Shown here: one piece after another, positions 1-7,909 of the stretch
How positions within the stretch are numbered: the first letter of the stretch is position 1
How the letters are laid out: the number at the start of each line of letters is the position of its first letter
NCBI GenBank assembly: GCA_964487505.1
Contig: CAZARD010000005.1
Location: forward strand, 16,352-80,351
Direction of reading: 5' to 3'
Source of the DNA: JAFDVJ01 sp964487505
GTDB lineage: Bacteria; Acidobacteriota; Blastocatellia; Pyrinomonadales; Pyrinomonadaceae
Length of the DNA stretch: 64,000 nt
The notes under the pieces: model-generated
What the model was told of the DNA's origin: nothing
Seen by the model: only the letters and a program-made list of their open reading frames with translations
Databases searched by the model: none
Translations under genes and position numbers: made by a program

Positions 1-951
1 TGCCGGACGACGGCGATCGACATCGAACGCGCCGCCGAAGCGCTCGAAAAGGCACGCCGTCCACGCATTCATACGTTCGTCGCGACATCCGACATTCATC
101 TCGAGTACAAGCTCAAAAAGACGCGCGCCGAAGTTCTCCAAATGACCCGCGAAGCCGTCCGCCTGGCGAGAAAGTACGTCGACGATGTCGAATTCTCGGC
201 CGAGGACGCGACGCGGAGCGATCCCGATTTCGTTTGCGAGGTGTTCCGTGCGGCGGTCGAAGAGGGTGCCGGCGTGCTCAATGTGCCGGACACGGTCGGA
301 TATACGATGCCGAACGAATATGCGAGCTTGATCAAGAAGGTCAGGCAAGAGGTCGTCGGCGAGCGCGATGTCGTCATCAGCGTCCATTGCCACAACGACC
401 TCGGCCTCGCGGTCGCGAACAGCCTCTCTGCCGTCGTCGCCGGCGCGCGGCAGGTCGAATGCACAGTCAACGGTATCGGCGAACGCGCCGGGAACGCATC
501 GCTCGAGGAGATCGTGATGGCGTGCGTCGTCCGCGCCGACCGAATGCCTTTCTTCACGGACATCGAAACGACGCAGATCTATCCGACAAGTCAGTTGCTT
601 TCGTCGATCATCAGTTTCGGAGTTCAGCCGAACAAGGCGATCGTAGGCCGCAACGCGTTCGCGCACGAGGCGGGCATACACCAGCACGGCGTGCTCAGCA
701 ATCCGCTGTGCTACGAGATAATGACGCCGGCGTCGGTCGGCGTACCGCACAACGACATCGTTCTCGGCAAGCACTCGGGGCGCCACGCGCTGGTCGCGCG
801 CTACAATGAACTCGGCTATGATCTCGGTCAGAACGAGATCGGCGAGGTCTACCGCAAATTCACCGACCTTGCCGACAAGAAGAAGAACATCTACGATCAG
901 GATCTGCTCGCCTTGCTGCCGGCAACTTATCCGACGGCGATGGCAGCGTGA
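1..951 (+). CDS. leuA: 2-isopropylmalate synthase, 5' truncated by the window and lacking the regulatory domain
   Basis: The frame is open from base 1, so the N-terminus lies outside the window. The enzyme condenses acetyl-CoA with 2-oxoisovalerate, the first committed step of leucine synthesis. The metal-binding motif HCHNDLGLA (about base 388), the NGIGERAGN motif and the GIHQHG segment are all present, which identifies the LeuA/homocitrate synthase family; the leuBCD neighbours fix the function. The protein stops at 951, shortly after the KKKNIYDQDL segment that in full-length enzymes precedes the C-terminal LeuA dimer domain of roughly 130 residues. That leucine-sensing domain is missing. 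A 7-bp tandem repeat starts within a few bases of the stop. I infer a feedback-insensitive short form or a truncated gene. Confidence 0.93.
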   Translation, partial: CRTTAIDIERAAEALEKARRPRIHTFVATSDIHLEYKLKKTRAEVLQMTREAVRLARKYVDDVEFSAEDATRSDPDFVCEVFRAAVEEGAGVLNVPDTVGYTMPNEYASLIKKVRQEVVGERDVVISVHCHNDLGLAVANSLSAVVAGARQVECTVNGIGERAGNASLEEIVMACVVRADRMPFFTDIETTQIYPTSQLLSSIISFGVQPNKAIVGRNAFAHEAGIHQHGVLSNPLCYEIMTPASVGVPHNDIVLGKHSGRHALVARYNELGYDLGQNEIGEVYRKFTDLADKKKNIYDQDLLALLPATYPTAMAA

Positions 952-954
952 TCG

Positions 955-1070
955 CGATTTTGGATTTGGGATTTTGGATTTGGGATTCTTGAACGTTTGC
1001 GCCTTTGACGCGCAAACGAGAGCCCGAACTCCGAAATCCAGAATCCAAAATCCAAAATCCAAAATCCAAA
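955..1070. repeat. Inverted pair of heptamer arrays between leuA and leuB
   Basis: Left arm (956-988) is built of GGATTTT/GGATTTG units with a 7-bp period. Right arm (1031-1070) is the reverse complement type, repeated AATCCAA units, running right up to the leuB start codon. The centre holds a perfect hairpin: GTTTGCGC (995-1002), 7-nt loop, GCGCAAAC (1010-1017). The whole spacer can fold into one long stem-loop. It leaves no Shine-Dalgarno sequence before leuB. Confidence 0.9.
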
Positions 1071-2156
1071 ATGAAGATAACCATTTTGCCAGGCGACGGC
1101 GTCGGCGTCGAGGTGACGCGCGAGGCCGTCAAAGTATTGAAAGCGGTTGCCGGCGTCGCTGGCATCGAAATTGAAACGGACGAGCAATTGATCGGCGGCG
1201 CGGCCATCGCAGCGACGCGATCGCCGTTGCCCGACGCCACGCGCGCGAGTTGCGCTTCGGCGGATGCCGTGCTGCTCGGAGCCGTCGGCGCGCCGGAGTT
1301 CGATCACCTGCTCCCCGAAGAGCGCCCCGAGATCGGCCTTCTGCAACTCCGGCAACTCCTCGGCGGATTCGCGAACCTGCGGCCGGCGAAGGCGTTTGCC
1401 GATCTGATCGACTCTTCTCCGCTCCGCCGCGAGATCTTCGAGGGAACCGATATGCTGATCGTCCGCGAACTTCTCGGCGGCCTGTATTTCGGCCAGCCCC
1501 GGTCGATCGGCGATTTCGAAGCTTTCAACACGATGCGCTACACGGTCGCCGAGATCGAACGCGTCGCGCGGATCGCCTTCGATGCCGCCGGATCGCGCCG
1601 GAAAAAGGTGACGTCGGTCGACAAAGCGAACGTGCTCGAGACGTCGCGTCTGTGGCGCGAGACCGTAAACCGGATCGCCAACGATTACCCGGACATCGAG
1701 CTGGAACATCTGTATGTCGATGCCTGCGCGATGCATCTCGTCACCGCGCCGACCCGGTTCGACGTGATTTTGACCGAAAACCTTTTCGGTGACATCCTGT
1801 CCGACGAGGCCGCGGTCCTGACCGGCAGCCTCGGAATGCTTGCGTCGGCGACCATCGGGGGAGCGGTCGATCTTTACGAGCCGGTCCACGGTTCGGCGCC
1901 CGACATCGCGGGCCGGAACATCGCGAACCCGCTCGGGGCCATCGCCTCGGCGGCGATGCTGATGCGCCACACGGCCAAACAAGAGTTCGCCGCGCTCGCG
2001 ATCGAACGCGCGATCGACCGCGTCCTCGCCGAGGGGTTCCGGACCAAGGACATCGCGGGCGGAGCCGCGGCTACTGCGACGGATGCGATCGGCGACCGCG
2101 TCGCGACCTACGCCGCCGAGTACGCGCAGATCAAGCTGGCCTCGGGCGCGGCCTGA
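1071..2156 (+). CDS. leuB: 3-isopropylmalate dehydrogenase
   Basis: NAD-dependent oxidative decarboxylation of 3-isopropylmalate, the third step of leucine synthesis, in the cytosol. The protein is 361 residues, the normal size. The N-terminus MKITILPGDGVG is the family start; an upstream in-frame start at 1005 would only translate the heptamer repeat, so I chose ATG 1071. Visible family motifs are RELLGGLYFG, VDKANVLETSRLWR and, near the C-terminus, EPVHGSAPDIAGRNIANP, the coenzyme-binding loop. There is no clear ribosome-binding site because the repeat abuts the start. The leuC start follows 11 bases downstream. Confidence 0.95.
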   Translation: MKITILPGDGVGVEVTREAVKVLKAVAGVAGIEIETDEQLIGGAAIAATRSPLPDATRASCASADAVLLGAVGAPEFDHLLPEERPEIGLLQLRQLLGGFANLRPAKAFADLIDSSPLRREIFEGTDMLIVRELLGGLYFGQPRSIGDFEAFNTMRYTVAEIERVARIAFDAAGSRRKKVTSVDKANVLETSRLWRETVNRIANDYPDIELEHLYVDACAMHLVTAPTRFDVILTENLFGDILSDEAAVLTGSLGMLASATIGGAVDLYEPVHGSAPDIAGRNIANPLGAIASAAMLMRHTAKQEFAALAIERAIDRVLAEGFRTKDIAGGAAATATDAIGDRVATYAAEYAQIKLASGAA

Positions 2157-2166
2157 TGCGAACGGA

Positions 2167-3561
2167 ATGAAAACGCTTTACGACAAGATCTGGGATGCGC
2201 ACGTCGTTCTCGAAGAACCGGGCCAACCGGCGTTGCTCTATATCGATCTTCACCTGATACACGAGGTCACGACGCCGCAGGCCTTCGAAAGCCTCAGGCT
2301 CGCCGGCCGGCAAGTTCGGCGGCCCGACCTGACCTTCGCGACGGTCGATCATTCGATCCCGACGCGCGACAGGCATCTTCCCTTTCGTGATCCGATCGCC
2401 GCCCAACAGATCGAAACGCTGCGATCGAACGTCCGCGAGTTTGGGATCAGGCTTTTTGATCTCGACCGCATCGAGCAGGGGATAATCCACGTTTTCGGAC
2501 CGGAACAAGGCCTGACGCAGCCGGGACAGACGATCGTCTGCGGCGATTCGCACACCGCGACGCATGGCGCTTTCGGCGCGCTGGCCTTCGGGATCGGGAC
2601 GTCGGAGGTCGAGCACGTTCTCGCCACCCAATGCCTTCCGCAGTCGAAATCCAAAAATTTCCGGATCGACGTCGCGGGCGAGCTTCCTTCGGGAGTGACT
2701 GCGAAGGACCTGATCCTCGGGATAATCAACCGGATCGGAACCGACGGCGCGACCGGCTCGGTCATCGAGTACACCGGCGCCGCGATCCGCGCCCTTTCGA
2801 TGGAAGGCCGGATGACGGTCTGCAATATGTCGATCGAGGCCGGCGCGCGGGCCGGCCTGATCGCGCCCGACGCGAGAACGTTCGAATACATCCGCGGACG
2901 GCGTTTCGCCCCGACGGGCGAACACTGGGATCGGGCGGTCGACGAATGGTCAGGTCTCCGAAGTGATGACGGCGCGGTGTTCGATCGGACGGAAACGATC
3001 GACGCATCCGAACTCGAACCGTTCGTGACCTGGGGGACATCGCCCGGAATGAGCGTCACGATCGGCGGCCGGGTCCCGGCGCTTTCCGATGCGAAGGACG
3101 CGAATGAGCGCGCGTCGTTCGAACGCGCTTATGAATATATGGGGCTTGAGCCGGGAATGAAGATCTCCGAGATCGCGGTCGACCGGGTGTTCATCGGGAG
3201 CTGCACGAACTCGCGGATCGAGGACCTTCGCGAAGCGGCGCGCATCGTCGAGGGCCGGCGGGTCGCGGGCGGCGTCGGCGCGATGGTCGTCCCGGGCTCG
3301 ATGCTCGTCAAGAAACAAGCCGAGGACGAAGGCCTGGCCCGGATCTTCATCGATGCCGGTTTCGAATGGCGCGACGCCGGCTGTTCAATGTGCCTCGGGA
3401 TGAACGAAGACATCTTGATGGCGGGCGAGCGATGCGCCTCGACCAGCAACCGCAATTTCGAGGGCCGACAGGGGCGCGGCGGCCGGACGCATCTCGTATC
3501 GCCGGCAATGGCCGCGGCAGCGGCGATCGCCGGTCGGTTCGCCGATGTCCGGGAGTTCTGA
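2167..3561 (+). CDS. leuC: 3-isopropylmalate dehydratase large subunit
   Basis: Isomerises 2- to 3-isopropylmalate together with LeuD. The protein is 464 residues, close to the usual 466. The three [4Fe-4S] ligands are visible as GSCTNS (C346) and CSMC (C406, C409). The N-terminus MKTLYDKIWDAHVV is the family start, so ATG 2167 was chosen over an upstream start at 2083 that would overlap leuB. It sits 10 bases after leuB and 44 bases before leuD, as part of one operon. Confidence 0.96.
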   Translation: MKTLYDKIWDAHVVLEEPGQPALLYIDLHLIHEVTTPQAFESLRLAGRQVRRPDLTFATVDHSIPTRDRHLPFRDPIAAQQIETLRSNVREFGIRLFDLDRIEQGIIHVFGPEQGLTQPGQTIVCGDSHTATHGAFGALAFGIGTSEVEHVLATQCLPQSKSKNFRIDVAGELPSGVTAKDLILGIINRIGTDGATGSVIEYTGAAIRALSMEGRMTVCNMSIEAGARAGLIAPDARTFEYIRGRRFAPTGEHWDRAVDEWSGLRSDDGAVFDRTETIDASELEPFVTWGTSPGMSVTIGGRVPALSDAKDANERASFERAYEYMGLEPGMKISEIAVDRVFIGSCTNSRIEDLREAARIVEGRRVAGGVGAMVVPGSMLVKKQAEDEGLARIFIDAGFEWRDAGCSMCLGMNEDILMAGERCASTSNRNFEGRQGRGGRTHLVSPAMAAAAAIAGRFADVREF

Positions 3562-3605
3562 CCCGGCGGCCGAATCGGGACGTTTGCAATGCGAGCCGAA
3601 CAAAT

Positions 3606-4214
3606 ATGGAGAAGTTCACGAAACACACGGGTCGGACTGTGGCGATAAGCCGGGCGAACATCGACACCGACCAGATAATTCCGAAGCAGTTCCTGAAACG
3701 CATCGAACGGACCGGATACGGCGAGTTCCTGTTTTATGACTGGCGTTACCGATCGGACGGAACGCCCGATCCCGATTTCGTGCTCAACGATCCGCGCCGC
3801 CGCGGCGCGACCGTCCTCATCGCCGGCGCGAATTTCGGTTGCGGAAGCTCGCGCGAGCACGCGCCGTGGGCGATCGCCCAATACGGCTTCCAGGCGGTCA
3901 TCGCGCCATCATTCGCCGATATCTTTTACAACAATTCGCTCAAGAACGGACTGGTGCCCGTAAGACTTGCGGAAGCGGACACCGAACTGCTCGCGCGCCG
4001 CGCCGACGAAGATGAAGGCCACGCCGTCACCGTCGATCTCGAGAATCTGATCGTGACCGACAACCGCGGTTTCAGCGCCACGTTCGAGGTCGCCGAATCG
4101 AGCCGGCACCGGATTCTGAACGGTCTCGACGATATCGCTCTCACGCTCCGGCTCGATTCGGCGATCAGAGAATTCGAACTGTCGCGCCCTGCGTGGAAGA
4201 ACTTTCCGGCCTGA
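3606..4214 (+). CDS. leuD: 3-isopropylmalate dehydratase small subunit
   Basis: Swivelling-domain subunit of isopropylmalate isomerase, partner of LeuC. The 202-residue length is standard. The ANIDTDQIIPKQFLK motif near the N-terminus and FGCGSSREHAPWA (about residue 80) are hallmarks of LeuD. The start MEKFTKHTG at 3606 fits family members; in-frame starts upstream would run back into leuC. It is the last gene of the leu operon, followed by 136 non-coding bases with an AT-rich stretch around 4287-4315. Confidence 0.96.
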   Translation: MEKFTKHTGRTVAISRANIDTDQIIPKQFLKRIERTGYGEFLFYDWRYRSDGTPDPDFVLNDPRRRGATVLIAGANFGCGSSREHAPWAIAQYGFQAVIAPSFADIFYNNSLKNGLVPVRLAEADTELLARRADEDEGHAVTVDLENLIVTDNRGFSATFEVAESSRHRILNGLDDIALTLRLDSAIREFELSRPAWKNFPA

Positions 4215-4350
4215 GCCGATCGACGGCGATCGCGGGTCGGTTCGGTTCCGGATCAAAAACTTCACGCCTGCATCGGCCCCGTTAGTTAATTTCAATCAAA
4301 ACCTATAAAATATAGAAGTTTTGCAAGCGCTTGGCTTGGGCTTATCTTCT

Positions 4351-5487
4351 ATGGGCTTTTCTACTATTGCTATTCACGCCGGCAACGAACCCGATCCGAC
4401 AACGGGAGCGGTGTCGGTTCCGATCTATCAGACTTCAACCTATGCCCAAGACGGGCTCGGGAGACACAAGGGATACGAATACGCCCGGACGCAGAATCCG
4501 ACCCGCGCGGCCCTCGAGAGGAACATCGCCGCGCTCGAAGGCGCGGATTTCGGATTCGCATTCGCCTCCGGAATGTCGGCGACCGATGCCGTGCTTAAAC
4601 TGGTCAAGGCCGGTGAACACGTGATCCTCGGCGACAACACCTACGGCGGAACGTTCCGGCTATTCAATCGCGTCCTCAGCAGCTACGGCGTCGAGTTCGA
4701 TCTCGTCGATACGACCGATCATTCGGCGGTGGAGCGCGCTTTCAAGCCGAACACCAAAATGCTTTTCGTCGAAACGCCCACCAACCCGGTGATGAGCGTG
4801 ACCGACCTTGCCGCCGTTTCCGAGATCGCGCACGCGCAGGGCGCGCGGGTCGTCTGCGACAACACGTTCATGTCGCCCTATCTGCAGCGTCCGTTGGAGT
4901 TCGGCGTTGACATCGTCGTGCATTCGACGACCAAGTACCTGAACGGTCATTCGGATTCGGTCGGCGGTTTCGTCGCGCTCAGCGATCCGGCCGACGCCGA
5001 ATGGATCGGGTTCATTCAGAACTCTGTCGGGGCGATACTCTCGCCGTTCGATTCGTTCCTCGTGCTGCGCGGGACGAAAACGCTTGCGGTCCGGATGCAG
5101 GCCCACGACCGCAACGGACGCCTGGTAGCGAGTTTTCTTGCCGAGCATCCGAAAGTTCAGAAGGTTTACTATCCGGGTTTGGCGTCGCATCCGCAACACG
5201 AACTCGCGGCGCGCCAGCAAAAAGGGTTTGGCGGAATGGTTGCATTTGAGACCGGTTCTCTGGATAATGCAAAAAAAGTTCTGGAGGGCGTCAAGCTTTG
5301 TGTTTTGGGAGAAAGCTTGGGCGGCGTTGAATCGCTGATATCGCATCCGGCAACAATGACGCACGCTTCCGTTCCGATCGAAAAGCGAGAACAATTGGGC
5401 ATTACGGACGGACTTGTTCGAATCTCGGTCGGGATCGAGGATGTCGAGGACATCATTGCCGACCTTGATCAGGCATTGAACCAATGA
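4351..5487 (+). CDS. Cystathionine gamma-synthase/lyase family PLP enzyme
   Basis: A trans-sulfuration enzyme of the Cys/Met metabolism PLP family, 378 residues. Family signatures include PIYQTSTYAQ near the N-terminus, YEYARTQNPTR, the SGMSATDAVL segment, and HSTTKYLNGHSDSVGG, which carries the PLP lysine (about residue 198). Sequence alone does not separate synthase, gamma-lyase and methionine gamma-lyase; the length and IYQTSTY motif favour cystathionine gamma-synthase or lyase. ATG 4351 (MGFSTIAIHAG) is the conserved start; a TTG at 4321 is in frame but adds no family residues. The AT-rich region before it (TATAAA at 4304-4309) may hold its own promoter. Confidence 0.88.
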   Translation: MGFSTIAIHAGNEPDPTTGAVSVPIYQTSTYAQDGLGRHKGYEYARTQNPTRAALERNIAALEGADFGFAFASGMSATDAVLKLVKAGEHVILGDNTYGGTFRLFNRVLSSYGVEFDLVDTTDHSAVERAFKPNTKMLFVETPTNPVMSVTDLAAVSEIAHAQGARVVCDNTFMSPYLQRPLEFGVDIVVHSTTKYLNGHSDSVGGFVALSDPADAEWIGFIQNSVGAILSPFDSFLVLRGTKTLAVRMQAHDRNGRLVASFLAEHPKVQKVYYPGLASHPQHELAARQQKGFGGMVAFETGSLDNAKKVLEGVKLCVLGESLGGVESLISHPATMTHASVPIEKREQLGITDGLVRISVGIEDVEDIIADLDQALNQ

Positions 5488-5531
5488 CACGCGTCGCGCG
5501 GATTTTGAGAGACCTCAAGACTTCGTAAAAT

Positions 5532-6464
5532 ATGGTGATCGTCGAAACACATGCAACTTCGCACATCGGGCGTGTCCGGAAGGGCAACGAGGATAACTAT
5601 CTCCTTTTGAACATTTCGGATGCCAAGGCGTGGACGAGTTCGCAGGAACCCGATGAGTTCGTCATCGAATCGCAGCGGTTCGAAGTGAGCGGGCCCGGGA
5701 TCGTTCTGGCCGTTTCGGACGGAATGGGCGGCGCGCTGGCAGGCGAGGTCGCAAGCAAGATGGCGGTCGACACGGTCAGCAAGACATTTCTCGACGACGA
5801 TCCTGAAAAGACTGTCGCGCCGATCGTGATGGACGAATCGCTGGTTGGCAAGCTTTATGAGGCAACGCTATATGCGAATTACCTGATCCATCAGCAGGGC
5901 CGCGACCCTCAATTCCAAGGGATGGGAGCGACCTTCACGGGAATCGGCATCAGTCCGGATGCGGTCGACCTGATCCAGGTCGGCGACAGCCGCGCGTATC
6001 TCGTCCGCAACTCGAACATTTACCAGATCACCAAGGACCAGTCGCTCGTCCAGCAACTGATCGACGCCAATCAGATCTCTCAGGAGGAAGCCGAAAGCCA
6101 CGCGCTCAAAAACGTGATCCTTCAGGCATTGGGGGCTCAGCCCGAGATATTCCCGGTCTCGGCGAGGCTCATTCCGCGCAAGGACGACATCCTCTTGATC
6201 TGCAGCGACGGATTGTCGAACAAGGTTTCGGGCCTCGAGATGCAGCGCGTCGTGCTTGAGAATCTCGACCGCCTGGAGATGGCGTGCGCGGATCTCGTGA
6301 GGCTCGCGAACGAGAACGGCGGCGAGGACAACATCACCGTCATTCTGGCCCGTCTGTCAGGCGACAGCCTGACAGAGCCGGACGACGATGAGGTCAGGCT
6401 CGAGCTTCTGAATCTCGGCGACATCCACGACACGATGGACCAGGACACGGCCGAGATCGTCTAG
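5532..6464 (+). CDS. PP2C-type protein serine/threonine phosphatase
   Basis: A 310-residue metal-dependent phosphatase that would reverse Ser/Thr kinase signalling in the cytosol. The catalytic motifs are present in order: RKGNEDN near residue 17, SDGMGG near 65, GDSRAYLVR near 155, CSDGLSNKV near 225, and GGEDNITVIL near 265. These supply the metal-coordinating aspartates. No membrane segment or extra domain is visible; the last 40 residues are acidic. Its stop overlaps the stop of the convergent gene at 6461 by four bases. No cognate kinase lies nearby. Confidence 0.9.
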   Translation: MVIVETHATSHIGRVRKGNEDNYLLLNISDAKAWTSSQEPDEFVIESQRFEVSGPGIVLAVSDGMGGALAGEVASKMAVDTVSKTFLDDDPEKTVAPIVMDESLVGKLYEATLYANYLIHQQGRDPQFQGMGATFTGIGISPDAVDLIQVGDSRAYLVRNSNIYQITKDQSLVQQLIDANQISQEEAESHALKNVILQALGAQPEIFPVSARLIPRKDDILLICSDGLSNKVSGLEMQRVVLENLDRLEMACADLVRLANENGGEDNITVILARLSGDSLTEPDDDEVRLELLNLGDIHDTMDQDTAEIV

Positions 6465-7048
6465 GCATCCTTAATCGGCACCCGACTTTTCCGAAAGACG
6501 ATGAGGCCGGTCGCAAGAATCCCCAACCCCAATATGAGGTAGAGCACCCTTCTCTGCAAACGGAACAGAGTCCATCCAGAGCGTGTACCGGCGTCGTCAT
6601 CGGCAGCCATTGCAGACAGAATCTCTTCATCGAGCGAATCAGGTTCGATCGCGGCGACTTGATTGCCGTCCCACCGAAAAACCGCCCGGCCGATTCCGAA
6701 ACTCCGTGCCCCGTCAAACACCAACAGACGCGGGCCCGGCTTATCCGATCGAATTGCGAGGTGCGTGCGAAGTGTCCCATCCGTTAAATGATACGGCAAT
6801 CGCAGCAGTTCGTTTGTCCCATCTTTCAGCAGGATCCAGTCGTGGGGTTTTTTCTCCGAATCAGTCAGCTGAACAGCCAGTTCTTCCGGAACGCTGTCGC
6901 CATCGATATCGATCAGGCACGGCCGGGAGAAACATTCGTATTGTTGTCTGAGAGATTCGAAACGTCGGTCCCGGCCCGCAAACCATTGATCAGCCGCGAT
7001 CGCAAAAAACGCGACGGCAAAAACGGCGATCACGATGAATTTACGCAT
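6461..7048 (-). CDS. Hypothetical protein with two membrane segments
   Basis: A 195-residue protein I do not recognise. It begins with a hydrophobic segment (FIVIAVFAVAFFAIAA, a signal anchor), has a soluble middle with a CLIDIDGDSVPEELAV stretch resembling the start of an FG-GAP/VCBS-type motif, and ends in a second hydrophobic helix (LYLILGLGILATGLIVF) followed by basic residues. The middle domain is therefore probably periplasmic. I chose ATG 7048; an in-frame start at 7135 adds a basic extension and is possible. It lies just downstream of the NfeD-like gene and may be cotranscribed with it. Confidence 0.65.
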   Translation of the reverse strand: MRKFIVIAVFAVAFFAIAADQWFAGRDRRFESLRQQYECFSRPCLIDIDGDSVPEELAVQLTDSEKKPHDWILLKDGTNELLRLPYHLTDGTLRTHLAIRSDKPGPRLLVFDGARSFGIGRAVFRWDGNQVAAIEPDSLDEEILSAMAADDDAGTRSGWTLFRLQRRVLYLILGLGILATGLIVFRKSRVPIKDA

Positions 7049-7150
7049 CGGCAAGCGCTTCGCCTTGAGAGACCGGAATCGTTTTGAAATTCGGCGCACA
7101 ATAGTCGAACGCTCAACTTCCGGCTCCGGCTTCAAGTTGTTCGGCCGATC

Positions 7151-7657
7151 TTAATTCCCGGTTCCCGCTTTCGGTCCTTCGTCGCGCCATTCCGGAAGTC
7201 TTCTTTCGGATTCGACCGGTTTCACCCAGATCGAGTTTCCCTGGACGCGTACGACCTCGACCTTTTCTCCCGCGATCAGCGGACGCGATTCGTCTTCCGG
7301 AAACGCCGTCCAAGTTGACCCGAAGACCTTGACCGCACCCTGTTGAAGCGCACCGGAACTTTCGACCGAGACCGTTCCGATCTGCCCCGGCATCGAATCG
7401 ATTCCCGATTTTGTCCCGTGATCGTCGCCGTGCGAATAGTATTTGACGAAGATCGTCCGCGACATCAGTGTCAGAATCATCGAAACCGCGGCGAACGTGA
7501 TGAACTGTATTCCGAGACCGAATCCGAGATAACCGAGGAGGGCCGCGGCGAGCGCGCCGACCCCGAACCAAAACAACACGAATCCCAGCGTGAAGATCTC
7601 AGCGATGATGAGCGCCACACCAAGAATTGACCAAACGATCCACGCGAACTGTTCCAT
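7151..7657 (-). CDS. NfeD-like membrane protein
   Basis: A 168-residue protein with an N-terminal membrane part (hydrophobic helices at roughly residues 5-70) and a C-terminal OB-fold-like domain with the pattern GQIGTVSVESSGALQQGAVKVFGSTWTA, typical of short NfeD proteins. Such proteins usually act with SPFH/stomatin-type proteins in membrane organisation or quality control; no such partner is adjacent here. Start MEQFAWIVW at 7657 is preceded by a purine-rich GGGAAG; an in-frame start at 7684 adds nine hydrophilic residues before the first helix. Confidence 0.8.
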   Translation of the reverse strand: MEQFAWIVWSILGVALIIAEIFTLGFVLFWFGVGALAAALLGYLGFGLGIQFITFAAVSMILTLMSRTIFVKYYSHGDDHGTKSGIDSMPGQIGTVSVESSGALQQGAVKVFGSTWTAFPEDESRPLIAGEKVEVVRVQGNSIWVKPVESERRLPEWRDEGPKAGTGN

Positions 7658-7739
7658 TTGCTTCCCGTCGGAATCATAGCACATTCCGCGCCGAATGTTG
7701 GCTGGCGGCCGGATTCGTGTTAATCTCTGTACACACTTC

Positions 7740-7826
7740 GCTTGGGTGGCGGAACTGGTAGACGCACAGGACTTAAAATCCTGCGACCTAAGGGTCGTGC
7801 GGGTTCGATTCCCGCCCTAAGCACCA
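7740..7826 (+). tRNA. tRNA-Leu (anticodon UAA)
   Basis: A class II tRNA of 87 nt with encoded CCA. Acceptor arms GCTTGGG and CCTAAGC pair with one G-T. The anticodon stem CAGGA/TCCTG encloses CTTAAAA, giving anticodon TAA at 7774-7776. A long variable arm (GCGACCTAAGGGTCGT) and the T-loop GGTTCGATTCC are present. A T-rich stretch follows directly. Confidence 0.97.
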
Positions 7827-7909
7827 GATTTTTTGTTTTGCCTTCGACCGGTCGCGAGAACCCCCGGCCTGATCAGGCCAGACCGTTGTAAATCACCATT
7901 GGAGATCGT

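Noticed and set aside
1005..1070. Extended N-terminus of LeuB reading Asn-Pro-Lys-Ser repeats
   Set aside because: It is only the translation of the heptamer array; the family N-terminus starts at 1071.
4215..4350. Riboswitch (SAM type) upstream of the cystathionine gamma-synthase/lyase gene
   Set aside because: Only 136 bases are available and I could not find the paired core of a known SAM riboswitch or a terminator hairpin.
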